From Clavulina sp. PMI_390 (lineage: Eukaryota > Basidiomycota > Agaricomycetes > Cantharellales > Hydnaceae), in the NCBI GenBank assembly GCA_015039315.1, contig WIDE01000014.1, positions 47,932-111,931 of the forward strand: 64,000 nt of DNA. Reading direction: 5' to 3'. The position numbers were made by a program, and so were the translations under genes. Below the pieces are notes generated by a model. It saw nothing but the letters and a program-made list of their open reading frames with translations. It searched no databases and was not told where the DNA came from. Below, piece by piece: positions 1 through 11,597 of this stretch. Every line of letters begins with the position of its first letter. Within the stretch, counting starts at the first letter, position 1.

Positions 1-521
1 TTGCCATAATTGGCAGCTGCACCACTGGGGCTTCGATTCTCTTCAAACAAAGCCAAACACTGCTTCCTTCAGATTGCCCCACTCTGCCGAGACTCAAGTG
101 TAAGAGAACGCTTGGGATAGCGCCAGTGCTAGAGGCCCCGTAGAAGGGTGAGACAGGGTACTTGTTTTGGAGCTGCCATTTGTGATTGGCTTGTAAGTTG
201 TAGGCCGGTGCCGCCAATCGCTGCTTCCTGTGCCTGAGTGTGATATTGAGTTCCTGTCTCGGGAATTTCGCTCTTGAGCTCCTCCTATGCGCGCCTGGGC
301 GGTCGCTGGCATCCATCCAGGCTCCACACCGTCGTTACGCGTGACAGCCGCCTCCCCCTTTTGACTTCCATCTCTCGTCCTCACGGTTCCTCCTCAAAAC
401 CCAGCCCGTGGCTCTCCCTTGACCGTCCCTCCCTCAGATCACGCTCTGTTACTTAATCCGAGACCTTGATCATCAATAATTGTCAGCAAAATTGCCGCCG
501 GCCATCTCGGGTCCTCTTTGA
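1..521. other. left-edge non-coding stretch
   Basis: No reading frame here has recognisable domains or convincing splice structure. The part nearest position 522 is probably the promoter and 5' UTR of the hydrolase gene; the rest could hold the end of a gene outside the window. Short open frames on both strands look like chance. Confidence 0.4.
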
Positions 522-2319
522 ATGGCGGGCACACGCCCCAACCAGCCTCGTGCCTCACCCCCAACGCGCTCAGCAGGAGCACGGTCTGTCGCATCAGCTT
601 CAGAGCCCTCGCAGTCTGGCTGGGGAAACCATGATAGTTCTCGACCCGAAACTACAGTGAGTTTGTCACTTGGTAAGATAGTCAACACGGCCCAGAACCA
701 TTGCTCACAAAGCCTTCTGGATCTTGGGATCTTCGCCACAACTTTCTCCTAAATTCTCCGACACTACCCTTGGAACGACTGCTCTCTGTCTGAAACCTCC
801 CGACTACCGTCAATTTTCGTTGTTGTGTCCATCAGATCGCCAGAGCGATTAGGAAACAAGGGTGCAAGCCATGCCGTGAAGTCACGATCGAGCTTCCATT
901 CAACGAGTCGGGGTTCCTCGAGACCACGATCATCTACCCTGCCTCACAGCCCGAACCATCCAACCCTCTGGCCCGCTCGACCAACGCTATAGCCATCTTA
1001 CTTCATCCTTGGTCACGCGTTGGTGGCAATGCCCATGATCCGTACGTTGCCTCTTTCATTCGTATTCACTCGGTGCCTGAGCGCGTCCAGTTTTGGCAAC
1101 TTTGCTGACTCTGGCTCGCATCTCACGCCTTCTGGCGCATTTCAGAGTGCTACTATCCTTCCTATCATCATTCATCCGTCGGGACTACCATGTAATAACC
1201 TACAACTCACGGGGAGTAGGAAATTCGAGTGGTTCTCCAACTTGGACTGGGTTTGGAGAGGCGGAGGACTTGCAAAAAGTTGTGAGCCTCGCGCTCCAAG
1301 AAATTGAGGAAGTCGAAGAGATTGTTCTATTGGTACGTAATTCTCCATCATTCCAGGGTATTCTGGGGTCGCCCCATTTTTTTTCCTGTCACAAGGGTAC
1401 ATGCCGCCCAGTCGCTAACGTCAATTTTCGTTTCAATTTCTTCTTTTATTTGATCATGCTTGTGCCTGGCTCTTCGATGGTCTAGGGCTACTCCTATGGG
1501 TCATTAGCCGTCTCCATGCATCCTGCGAGACCGTCGGCGCTATTTAGTGCGGCAAACCTTGCTCGAAACCGCCACGTTTCCCCAAAACTCCGCATTCGGC
1601 ATGTTCTCCTCTCGTACCCCCAGGGAGTTCTGTGGCTCCTCTCCTTCTTCCACAGCAAGAGGTATGACGAGGCCCTCAAAGAGCTGATTAATAGCCCTGG
1701 TGCGGATGTGCTCGTTTTGTACGGCGAACACGATCAGTTCACTAAGAAAGAGAAGTATACCACGTGGGCCAACGGTCTGCGTGCATCATTCGCATCTGGA
1801 GAACAGCCTTCTGTCGCAAAAGCTTCCTCCCGCGAGCGGAATGGCTCACCCAACTCGTCTCCCACCAACTCGAACAATTCGTCCAGCTCCGCCCAGCCTA
1901 CCACCCCCCAAGTTGACATGACACCCATCCCTAACCCGAAACTCCAAATCGAAGTCGTCCCAGAGGCGGACCACTTCTGGCGTAGCAAGTCCTCGACCAT
2001 TCGGGCAGCGCGCGCTATTGTTGAGAATTGGCTCGACGGTATTGGCCCGAGCAGTGGGAGCAACGTGGCAGGCCGGGCTCGCCCGACGTCGACATCTGGG
2101 ATTGCCACGCCAGGTTCTGGACTGCCTTCCAGCCAAGCCGCATCTGATCGTGAAACAGTGAAAATTGATGATGCACCGTCCATCCTAAGCTCGAGAGTCG
2201 AGAGAAAGGCATGGAGCGTGTCACCGTCCAGTTCCGCACCATTAGACTCACCCAGTGCTGAGCGAACTGAATGGATTCCTGACCAACAAGTAGAAGGGCG
2301 GGCAGCTTCATCTCAATAA
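522..2319 (+). CDS. alpha/beta-hydrolase fold protein
   Basis: Four exons fit well: 522-656, 836-1041, 1146-1332 and 1486-2319, giving about 453 residues. The protein has the alpha/beta-hydrolase core: an early LLHPWSRVGG strand and oxyanion-type segment, then YNSRGVGNSSG, the nucleophile elbow GYSYGS that opens exon 4, an acid residue in LYGEHDQF and a histidine in PEADHFW. Nucleophile Ser, Asp and His are therefore all present, so the enzyme is probably active. The substrate cannot be read from sequence; related microbial proteins are annotated only as hydrolases or carboxylesterase-like. A Ser/Pro/Asn-rich low-complexity insert separates the acid and histidine regions, and the last 90 or so residues look disordered. 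No signal peptide or membrane segment is seen, so it is probably cytosolic. The start is the first ATG of an exon whose GTGAGT donor keeps phase; it is the least certain part of the model. Confidence 0.78.
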
Positions 2320-3888
2320 TCATACAACAACGTTTCCCACCCCCATCCCAGGGTTCTCACAACACTAATGCCGCGCTGTCCCTCGTCTCCCTCTCTCCCT
2401 GCCCCCATCACCTACCATCTACACTCGTCGGAGGATACATATCTGACTAATTGCACCTCTAGCGCCGCTATTCCCAGAGTAACCCCATTCACTTCCTCAC
2501 CTTCAGTTTTGGTTTTGGGCTTTTTTGCTTTCATCGGGTTCTGCAACCAATACCTTATTTCGCACAATCATCGTATCGTCCACTTCATTTTCCCCCTGAC
2601 TCATTGGCGCCCATAAGCAGCCTCCAGCATTTTCTTCTTCCATATTCCTCCGTCGACATTTCTCCGATGATGTTGATCTTTTCATACCACTCAGACCAAC
2701 CACGACACCGCAACCCTACCCTCCCATTTCCCCTCTCCTCTTAACCCCTCCTATCCACTTTTCTCCCCCTGTTCGAGATGGTTAACCACAATTTGGCTTC
2801 CGTACCTTATTCTTAGTGCTTGCAATTTCTTGGGGATGCCATCCATCCTCGCACCGCATCTGATCTTGTTCGTTTTCCGCGATGACTCTTCACGGCCAAA
2901 TTTGCCATCACGATGCTGTGCCACGATTTTCTTTCACCTCTATACACCTCACTATCTAGCCAGTAGCCCATCACAGGCTATGTACCTGTATCAATAATAC
3001 AGTTCTCATCTCGTGTGGCCCACCATCTCTCCAATGATCTAAATCGATCGCTAAGCGAGTTGGGTCCCAGATTTCCATGACCATAGCGCCTGCAATTATT
3101 TGCTACTCCTCAACACAACCAGTGCTTGATCAACACTCTCTGGCATCATGTCACGCCATTTGGCCAAGGCCGTGCTCGGATACTTGGCAATTGAGCGACA
3201 AAAGATATGATATTCTAGCAGTATGTTGTGCGGGCTATTAACAAAGCGGCCATGCGGAATCCGCTTGGACTCAGCAGCCTATGATCTGCAAAAGTAGGAA
3301 AGTACTAAGTTGCGCAGACATAGCCGCTGCATGGTCACTAATTCTCCGCATTTTCCGTGTTAGATGCAATGCTTTGCCACTTTTATCATCGGAGTCATGG
3401 AAAATGACCTTGATAGTCCACTTCGATGACCGTCCCATGACTATACGACGTCCGACGACGGCATATGGATATAGACTTCAAGATCCGCGGACCAACAGGA
3501 AGGCCTCGGTGGGCGCTCCTGTCAAAAAAAAAACAACGTTCCCGGTGGTATTAGGTAATATAATTGTTGATGGAGTTGGTTCGCGAATCAAAAGAAGCCT
3601 AATGAGGCACCCTGCTCGCGTGGTCGAGGCCGGCGATGTACGTATTGGTATAGCGCATATTAACTTCTACAGAAAAATCTGCGTACGAAGATACAAGATA
3701 ACAAAGTACACATAGTTGAATCACTAATACATAGGCCCAGTGCCAGGAAATACAACGTGAAAACCCCCAAATGAAAAAGTCTAGCAACGAGGAGAAGTAA
3801 AGGAAATTGCAATGAATGATGGAAACCATGTCAGAAAACCACAAGAATCTAAATGGATCAGAAGTACATATTTTGATGCACAAAACCC
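2320..3888. other. convergent intergenic region, about 1.6 kb
   Basis: This lies between the 3' ends of the hydrolase gene and the transcription-factor gene. The first 500 bases are pyrimidine-rich on the plus strand, as expected of a fungal 3' UTR. A small inverted repeat (AAGCGG/CCGCTT) sits near 3244-3266. An open frame at about 3281-3715 has no recognisable domain. I see no gene that can be supported. Confidence 0.4.
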
Positions 3889-6800
3889 CTAGAACATCAC
3901 CGGTGCAATGCCCATGCGGTGCATTGGAGGGGATTGAGTGCTTCGACCGGAGGACGTGCCGGGTCGGGAAGAAGAAACGGAGGAAGCGACCGAGGATAGC
4001 CCCGAGTGAATAATAGGTCCAGGAGCACTAGCATAAGGGGGGCTGATGCTTCCTCGCTCATCTACTGGCGATGACAAGGGGCTTGAGAATGCAAAGCTCC
4101 CACCGCCGCTACTAGCATTGCTCGTGGTGAAATTCATGGCCTGGGTTTGCATCTGCTGCATTACATTGTTCATGTGCAATGCGTTTGCTAGATTCAAGTT
4201 TGTCCCCGGCATGTAGTCCATAGCCATCGGCTGCGGGTGAGGTGTTATACCGGCAGTTGCGGCGTAGAAGTTGGCACCAGCGAGATATGTGCTCCATGCA
4301 TCCCAACTATGATGGTCATATATCATCAGCGGAGGTTCACAGGAACACAGGGTAGCGTCGACAGGGGGCAGTTATTAAAGAGATAGGTGCGATCGTGTCA
4401 GATCACTGTGCCGCGTGTTCGTGTAAGAAACTGGAGCTCACCTCTGTCCTCCGCCAGGGAACTGAGAAGGCGAATGAGGCGCGAAGCTCGAAGGCTGGAA
4501 CCATGTGCCAAAAAGGCCGTCACCAAATCCATTGACTCCGAATGGAGATGCGTAAAGTGAGTGATACTGTGGGGTTATTGGCATGGCAGGGTAGAATTCA
4601 GGAGCACCATAAGATGAATGGAAGCCCTTCGCTTGTGGGTTCAACCCATTTCCAACCCAGGGTAGAATTGAGGGAGATGAATTTTGAGAAAAGTAGGGTG
4701 GATACTGTGCGTGCGGTGGAAGGAGAGGCGCCGAGCTGGGAGGCGCAGGTGGAGCAGTGGGGAAGGTGGTCGCAGGAGGGCTGGATTGCCGCGATGCTGC
4801 TTTTGATGATGAGGACACTCGAGGGCTTCCTCGTCTTGAGTGAACCTTTGGATGGGTCAAAGGGATCCCCCCACGCTGAGCAAGATCGTACAAAATGTCG
4901 CTGTCAGAAACAATGAAGCCAAGACATCAGCTACTCGGCCGAGTTAGAGCGGCAAGTTCACTTACATCATTCGGCGAGTTTTAGTCCACCTGCACAAAAA
5001 GCGGGATAGTCAATAAGCATGAATTGACAACAAAATTGCGATACACACTTTTTGGAGACTTTTGTCAGAATCTTGATGCACCCGCTAAGGTCAGACTCGA
5101 CCTGTTGGAGATTACTTGAATGCTCTGATTGCTTGAGCATCCACATTTTGGTGAGAAGGACGATACCACATGCCCATGTGGTATAACATAGATGGGGAGA
5201 GAGAAGCACAAGCCGCTCAGACATAACTGCCAATACACGAAGACATGCGGTGGCCGCCTCTGTGCATATATCAAGCCCAGGATAATGATCCGATGCTCGG
5301 GTGACGAGTGGGCGATGGAGCATGATCACAGTATAATAGTAGTCGCACATTAGTTCTCCAGACCTTTGCAGTGCTAGAACATCGGCTTGGCGAGGATCCC
5401 AGCGGCCTGAGATAAAGAATGAACGATAAGCATTTGAATAAAATTAGGAAAATTGCGGAACCTACAGTGATCCGGGACCGAAGCAAGCCACTTCGCTAGA
5501 CCAGTATCGAGGCGCTCCACTGTGCGCGCTTCCGCGGTGGCTGTTGGCGGCTTAACGGAGTAGATTGTGCGTAGGGCGATCGTGAGGAACGAGCCAAGGC
5601 GCAATTTGAGTGTCAGGTACTCGATGCAGGCCTGGTCGTCTAGATCATCGTCCCCTGGATAGGGTAGTGGGACGTCGAGGTCGACACTAGAGAGAGAGAC
5701 GCGTCCTTTAGTATCTTGAAAGATGACTCTGAGAGAAACTTACTCTTCCTCGTGCACCATTAGAGGCTGACCCAGGCTTGAGCTGACGAAGCGATCCAAT
5801 ATCGTAAAGCACCTAACAAGCGAGTGAGCTTCATTAAGACACAGCACAGTATTGCTATCATGCCTTACCAAAAGCATCGTTTCCATTGTTCAGCCTCAAC
5901 TGCGTCTCGTTCGGAACTAATTGTGAACTGTCGATGAGCACCTACATCCTGGGCAAACCGGATCCCAACTCCAAGGGAGATCCATGCTTCATGCATCTGC
6001 CCAAGAGACCAGCGGTAGAGCGTAAGAAGCTGTATAAGGGGCAACCTCGTTAGCGTAAGAGTGGCGGCGCATGCTAACGGGGTGACTCACGAATGAGGAT
6101 TGCAAATCAGCCAAAGTTGCCGCCATCAGTCTCCCACCCCACCCTTTCACCTGGTCAAACCATTGCCACCCTGGAACATGGACCCCCTGCACCTCCTGCG
6201 TCGTTCTTGGGTCTACACTGTACAAGGCAGCGACAGCCAGGACAGCTAGGAGAAGATGGCCAAATCGTCGGTCTCGTTGATGAAGCTTATCCAAGACTCG
6301 GGACCGAAACGAAGCTTCATGGATGACAGGGAACACACGATTGACGTGCTGGAAATAAAGGTCGATGAGCGCTTGTAAGAGCTCCTCTGACGGGAGGTCG
6401 ATTCCACTTCTGCGACGGTTCGCTTCGGTGAAGAGAGTGGTGAACCATTGTTCGTTGCTCCAGGGCACAGAAGTCCGCAGCTTCATCAGCTTCGATTGAT
6501 GTTGGTCCCGTCTCATCTCCTCGACGAGCTTGAGAAATTTGAAGGCTAAATGATGAATGAAACTGATGAGCGCCGATAACAGTACGGCATGGTGAGTCAC
6601 GTACCGCTCGACTCCCCGTAGTACTGGTTCGAGGATTCATCGGTCATCTGAGCCGCAAGCCGAGCAAACTCGTCAATGTCGTTATAGGACGAAGAGTCGT
6701 CCGATTCGTCCCGACTAGGTGGTTGATAGATTTCGTCTACCAGATGGACAAACTCGGAAGCATCCCAGCGCGTGGCACGAAGTTCCGCCGTGTCGGGAAG

Positions 6801-7346
6801 ATCGTCAAGGGTAGAAGCCGGAATTCGGGGAGATGAGGCCTGAACGTCATCAGAAAGGAGAGAGAAGCCGAGTTCTTTCTCGATTTCGGCGTGAGTAGCG
6901 TGCTGCACGCGGTAGGGAGGAATTGTGTTGAAATCATTGGCATGTGGAAAACGGCCCATATAATGATAACCTTACCTTCTCGAGAAGCCGTTGCATCAAT
7001 GTCAAACGCTCTTCAAGCGATTCGGTGTATGCTTTGGTAGGAGCTCTTCGCTTTGACATGCTTATGAACGTGCATGTCACTGGAACAGAAAATAGAGGTC
7101 GTCTTAATATATGGATAAAGTGCAGAAGAGGGAGGGGGGATGATCATACAGCCAGATGAGGCGCAGAGCGAGCAATTCTTCCCAGTGGTTTCAAGACCAT
7201 CGCATCGAATCTAGTGACGGGAAGGGTGAGACCATGAGCCTCCATGGATGAACCAAAGCGATGTCGATGCAGCGTACTTTACGCTTTCGACAGGCATCGC
7301 AAGCCCGAGGCCGTAGCGGCTTGAAGCGTCCTCCATCAACAGCCAT
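3889..7346 (-). CDS. Zn2Cys6 fungal-specific transcription factor
   Basis: A multi-exon gene reads from ATG at 7346 to the stop at 3889; an in-frame TAA lies just before the ATG. The N-terminus carries a binuclear zinc cluster with Cys spacing x2, x6, x9, x2, x6, assembled across three exons: CDACRKRK, then IRCDG...NCSLC, then LTC. It is followed at once by a basic and coiled-coil linker (SKRRAPTKAYTESLEERL), an arrangement typical of XlnR/Gal4-class DNA-binding regions. The middle holds the fungal-specific transcription factor domain (PF04082 type), clearest around 6060-6430 with FQHVNRVFPVIHEASF. The C-terminal 250 residues are Ser/Pro/Gln/Met-rich, likely an activation region. It should act in the nucleus as a DNA-binding regulator. 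Its targets are unknown; resemblance of the linker to xylanase-regulator factors is suggestive only. Confidence 0.85.
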
Positions 7347-7674
7347 AGCACAAGAACTCGAAGACGTTGGTTATAGGCGTTTAGATTAGAGCCAGATCGC
7401 TACAGATACTTGGAGGTCGGGGTGAAGGCACAAGGGGCAAAAGAGGTTGACTTTCGAGAGCAGCCAAAGCGGCTGGCCCAAATATAAACAACGGAAATCA
7501 ATACAAATTCAGCATTATCGCCACCTATTGCGCGAATACAGTTACTGTAGCAGATGCAACCAAATTAATATTACGAGGTAATTCCCGAATTCAAACGAAG
7601 TGTGACGCATAGATAAGGCTGTGTGATTGAACAAAAAGAACAGGCCGATGAGAAGAAGAATCTAGCTTCACGCC
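7347..7674. other. intergenic, tandem minus-strand genes
   Basis: This 328-bp stretch lies between the start of the Zn2Cys6 factor and the stop of the O-fucosyltransferase-like gene. It is AT-richer than its flanks and probably carries the promoter of the former and the 3' UTR of the latter. No further feature is seen. Confidence 0.4.
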
Positions 7675-9494
7675 CTAAAGCTCCACTCGACTGAAGTAGT
7701 CTACAATATTCTTGAGGCTATAGTATTTTTGCTGCTCGTGCTCTTGGATCACCCGGCTCCGCGTTGAGATGATCTGGTCAGTAAATGAGCTGTCACAGTT
7801 TGCGTTAGATTGCAGCCACCAGGCATTCAGACTTGAATGACTATCTCGAAGCTTCTCACCTTTGCCGGCTACAGTCTTTCATTCCGCCGAGAAACCAATC
7901 CGCGCGGATCGCCACCAACTTATCAAGAATCGCCCGCAATCCAGGGTCTGATTCGTCATACGAGATCAGCGATCCAGAGTCTTGGCGTCCTAGTTCATCT
8001 GCAAGGGACGTCAATTTGTGTCCGAAAAGAGGGCCGCCATCCTTGAAGGCCGCTTCCAGGAGCCGCATCGCAACATGGTGGAGCTCGCTGACGTGTTTGA
8101 ATGTGCCAGAATGAGCCAATGCCCCTGGGCTTCGGAGAGGATAGTCTGTGGCCAGATAGACTGTTGCGGCTGGGCTAATCTCGAAGACAATCTTGTCGGC
8201 TCCGTGGGATGTGCGGCTAGAACCAGCATGTTCCAGGGACTGAATGCTTGATACCAGTCCTGACGCACATGCTGGCATGTGCTCCACGGGAACCGTCTCC
8301 ATGCGCCAATGAACAGCAATGAATGGCGATATGCTCGAAGCAATCACTTGCGCCAAGTCAATCCAACGTAGTGAATACTCTACATGTAGCCCAGGTGGAA
8401 CAGGAAGAACTGGGTATCTGAGTTCCCAAGTTACGGTTAGCACCTCGCGCGACTCCTTAGCGAACAGTGCAATAATGTCGTGACTTAGACCGAGAGCCGC
8501 GCCTGGTTTTATGTACCATTTTGGGTCGAAAGGCTGAATGATCGTTGACAATGACTCGTCAAGTTGCAGTCTTGGCGTCTTCTCAAGCAAACATGTATTT
8601 CGCAGAAGTTTGGGAGTCCCATAGAATGCCGCAGAATAGTTCGTAAGCTGGAGTGTGGTTAATTCATTGTCGCTGATAGCAGGGGAGAGAATGTGGAAAG
8701 CACGCCCTGTCGGTCGCGTGGCTCGTTGAGAGGTCCATTCCTGGAAAGCTTCGAATGAGATAAACGGGATATCATGGTATCTGAACGCTTCTTCTTGATA
8801 GTAAAATTCGAAAGGATTGCGATAGCAGGTGCCGAACCGGGACTTCCACATGGGAGGAAGTACGAGGGTACGATTCAACTTGTGAGCAAGAAGCCCAAGC
8901 TGAAACACATGCTGGATTGCCTTTGATTCCTGTTCTCCGATCCTGCGGCGCATCTATTAAGGGCCGGGCCTGCTTGACTCCATGTGTAGAGGCAACTTAC
9001 CACGTGGGCAATAAAAATCGACAGCCATAAAGTGGAGGACACAATGCGGTATCAGCTTTAACGTTTGGCCAGAGCTCCACTACCTTGCTTCGCGTTATCG
9101 TAGGTGCTTCGGGTATAGATGAGACACGAGGTGGGGAATGCGGGTTCATCGGCATAGTCCACTCATAATCGTCGTCACTACCAGCAATTTGCGCGTGGTA
9201 CTGAATCCTAGCTTCCACCTCCTCGTATTTCTGACGATCCAAGACAGGGACACGCCCACGAAATCGGGTAGAGCTCCGGGGCGGAGCAACCTGGCGATGT
9301 GCATAATTATGTTGGGAACGGAAGAGCCAGAGCAACCCAGTAACGAGGCCGACAAGAAAAGTGCATTGCAGGAATGATCTCCAGAAACGAGGTGATAGGC
9401 ATATACGGAGCATCCGCCGATGATGGTAATACGCCCTTTGAGGACGTCGCGTGGGTGATTTTGACGACAATTTGACGCGTCTCGTTTCTCTCAT
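7675..9494 (-). CDS. O-fucosyltransferase-like type II membrane protein
   Basis: Three exons in phase (9494-9001, 8942-7860, 7789-7675) give about 563 residues. The N-terminus is short and very basic and is followed by one hydrophobic segment at roughly residues 39-58, so the protein is predicted to be a type II Golgi or ER membrane protein with a lumenal catalytic part. The lumenal region begins with GEQESKAIQHVFQLGLL and NRTLVLP, then has IAVHWRMET, the region matching the conserved His/Arg segment of the GDP-fucose protein O-fucosyltransferase family (PF10250). The last exon ends with VDYFSRVEL. Fungal members of this family are mostly uncharacterised, so donor and acceptor are not established here. 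It could also be a related GT-B glycosyltransferase. It lies head-to-head with the unknown gene at 9775, with 280 bp between the start codons. Confidence 0.75.
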
Positions 9495-9774
9495 AGCCGT
9501 GCGACTCTTTGGCCGCTCGAACCAAACAACAACAATTCAACCTCTCAAGCCGTCACGTTGTTGACGTCCACCACTCTCCCAGTTCGAGCCAAACATCTTT
9601 CGTCGGCCTTCGAGACACCGGATGCTAATTTGATTTAGCAACTGCATCTGCGCATCGTATTTCCTGGGAGTCACTTCATTCGGGGATCATCGGTTTCACA
9701 GAGTCCCATAACTCCACAATCGCCAAGCAAATCTGCTGCACAGGCAGCGCGCATCTCATATTTGATCACTATCT

Positions 9775-11367
9775 ATGCCGAGCAGTGAGATCCTTGGCCG
9801 CCTCCGTGGTCGCCGCAAGTCCAAAGTTCTGGTCGACAATGAATGGCAGGCCTCCCCAGACTTCTACCTCCTGTGCGAGGCGATGTATAAACACATCATT
9901 CGAACCGACATTTCTTGCACCAACGGGATAGCTATGGTCGATATTCGGAAGTACCTTAATTGGTGGAAACTGCGGACATGCGGCAGAACTCTAGAATTTC
10001 ATTCGTTTCCTGTGAGAACCCCTGCTACATGGCCGCGAGTATTTATAGTAATTATCCTCGTTCATCGCCTAGATAAAACTGAAAGATCCGGAGGAAGAAA
10101 GTGCTATTCTCGCGTTGCTGAACCTGGCAGATGTTCCTTATGAGTCTATCGAGGTCAGTAGACAAACAGCTGTCGCTTAGTAGCACTTCGATGATTCTGA
10201 ATCCATTTTGGCAGCATGACAGTCAGCCACTTACCGTTTTGAGGACCGAAGGATTCAGTGCTTTGATGTTATGGAATGTCAGATGCGATCCCTACGAATC
10301 TCTCAGGGTAAGACTGACCTTTGGTGTGATTGGGTACGCTCGACCTCACCCTCTAAACACAGTGCTTCAACGAGACAACCCAGTCGTCAGACTTCAAAGA
10401 TCATGCCGATAAGAAAGTGTCTTTCTCTTCAATGCCAAGATCCCACCTCCCTGAGATTCCAGACGCTCAAGCCCAGGTGATACAGAAAAAATGGCGATCC
10501 GATGTGGTCGAAAAGCTTCAACGTGACCGACTGGATCGCCTAGCGTCTAGAAATAGGAATAAATCCCCGGAGCCTCGTAGTGTTCCATCCTCCTCTCGTT
10601 CACCGACTACGAAAACCCCCCAACAGCCCCCCAAACCTCAACCCCCCTCAACCTCAAGACTTTCTCCCATGCCTCCTCCATCACCTCGTTCATCACAGAA
10701 GCATGCGCAGACATCAACCGTTTCGTCTCAGCGGGACCCTCCTTCTCAGCGAGAGCCTCCTTCCCAGCGGAACCCTGCTTCTTCTCAGCGTGATCCCCCT
10801 TCTAGACGGAACCTCCTTTCACGGGACCGCCCTCCACGCCAGGAACCCACTGTATCTCGAAGGAAGTTAACGAAAACTGCCCCAGCCCCTTCTCGACCTT
10901 CGTCGTCCCGAAACCCTCAAGCTTCAGCACCAACTCCCTCAAGAGCTATCGCCGAGGAAGAGTCATCCGTTGTTCCTGGGGCATACGTGGAACCCACCCC
11001 AGCAGATGACGTGGAATCTCAAACATCAGTGGAGAACGTCGACGTAACGGAGGCCGAGCCATCCTCTACTCGCGCCCCTCCTTCCGAAGCAGAGCCCGCG
11101 CCTCAACAAAGCTCAACTTGGCGTGATATTGCCTGGGTGGTGGGCTCCCGGGCCCTCTACGAGACCATTACTGCTCTTGGGAGAGAGCATTCTGTTCGCA
11201 CAGAAGAGCGGCAGCTGGACATGCGCCTTCGAGCTTCTGAGGCTCAACATAATCAGGAAATGTGGGCCAATGTCGCATCATGGGGAGCATGGAGCGTTCA
11301 AACTGCCATACAATACTATTTCAGGGGCCCCGCAACCGTTGGTCGCAACCTGATCCGTAATGGGTAA
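9775..11367 (+). CDS. unknown Pro/Ser-rich protein with short tandem repeats
   Basis: I do not recognise this protein. Four exons in phase 0 (9775-10011, 10073-10153, 10215-10307, 10363-11367) give about 471 residues. The first 140 residues look folded and lack low complexity. A central 200-residue region is Pro/Ser/Gln/Arg-rich, with an imperfect repeat of SQRDPPSQREPPSQRNP type at about 10727-10815. Charged acidic stretches follow, and the C-terminus is again ordered (TWRDIAWVVGSRALYETI and later WASWGAWSVQTAIQYYF). A perfect GTAAGT donor overlaps the stop codon; if used with the AG at 11436-11437, the protein would instead end at 11504 with about 20 different residues. No signal peptide is evident. 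Function is unknown. Confidence 0.65.
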
Positions 11368-11597
11368 GTATTATACAGTGTTATTTGGGGTTTAGGAGGC
11401 TGGCGCTTTCTGTTTGATTGTATGTAATAATTTCCAGGACTTGGGGCCCTAATACGATTACCAATCTACCTCATATGTGCGATGAATACTCAGATCGACG
11501 CTGACAGTGATCTTGCCGTCTCGTAATAAATCCCCATAACGGTGCGCCTCCTTAAGTGAACATGTCATCCGCTGAGAACAACGCCCCTTGGATACTT

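Noticed and set aside
3281..3715. 144-codon plus-strand frame between the hydrolase and the transcription factor
   Set aside because: No recognisable domain, unusual codon use and no clear splice context; likely chance.
10131..10412. In-frame stops between exons of the unknown gene
   Set aside because: Using the CAG at 10212-10214 as acceptor gives a 61-nt intron and a continuous frame, so it is not a pseudogene.
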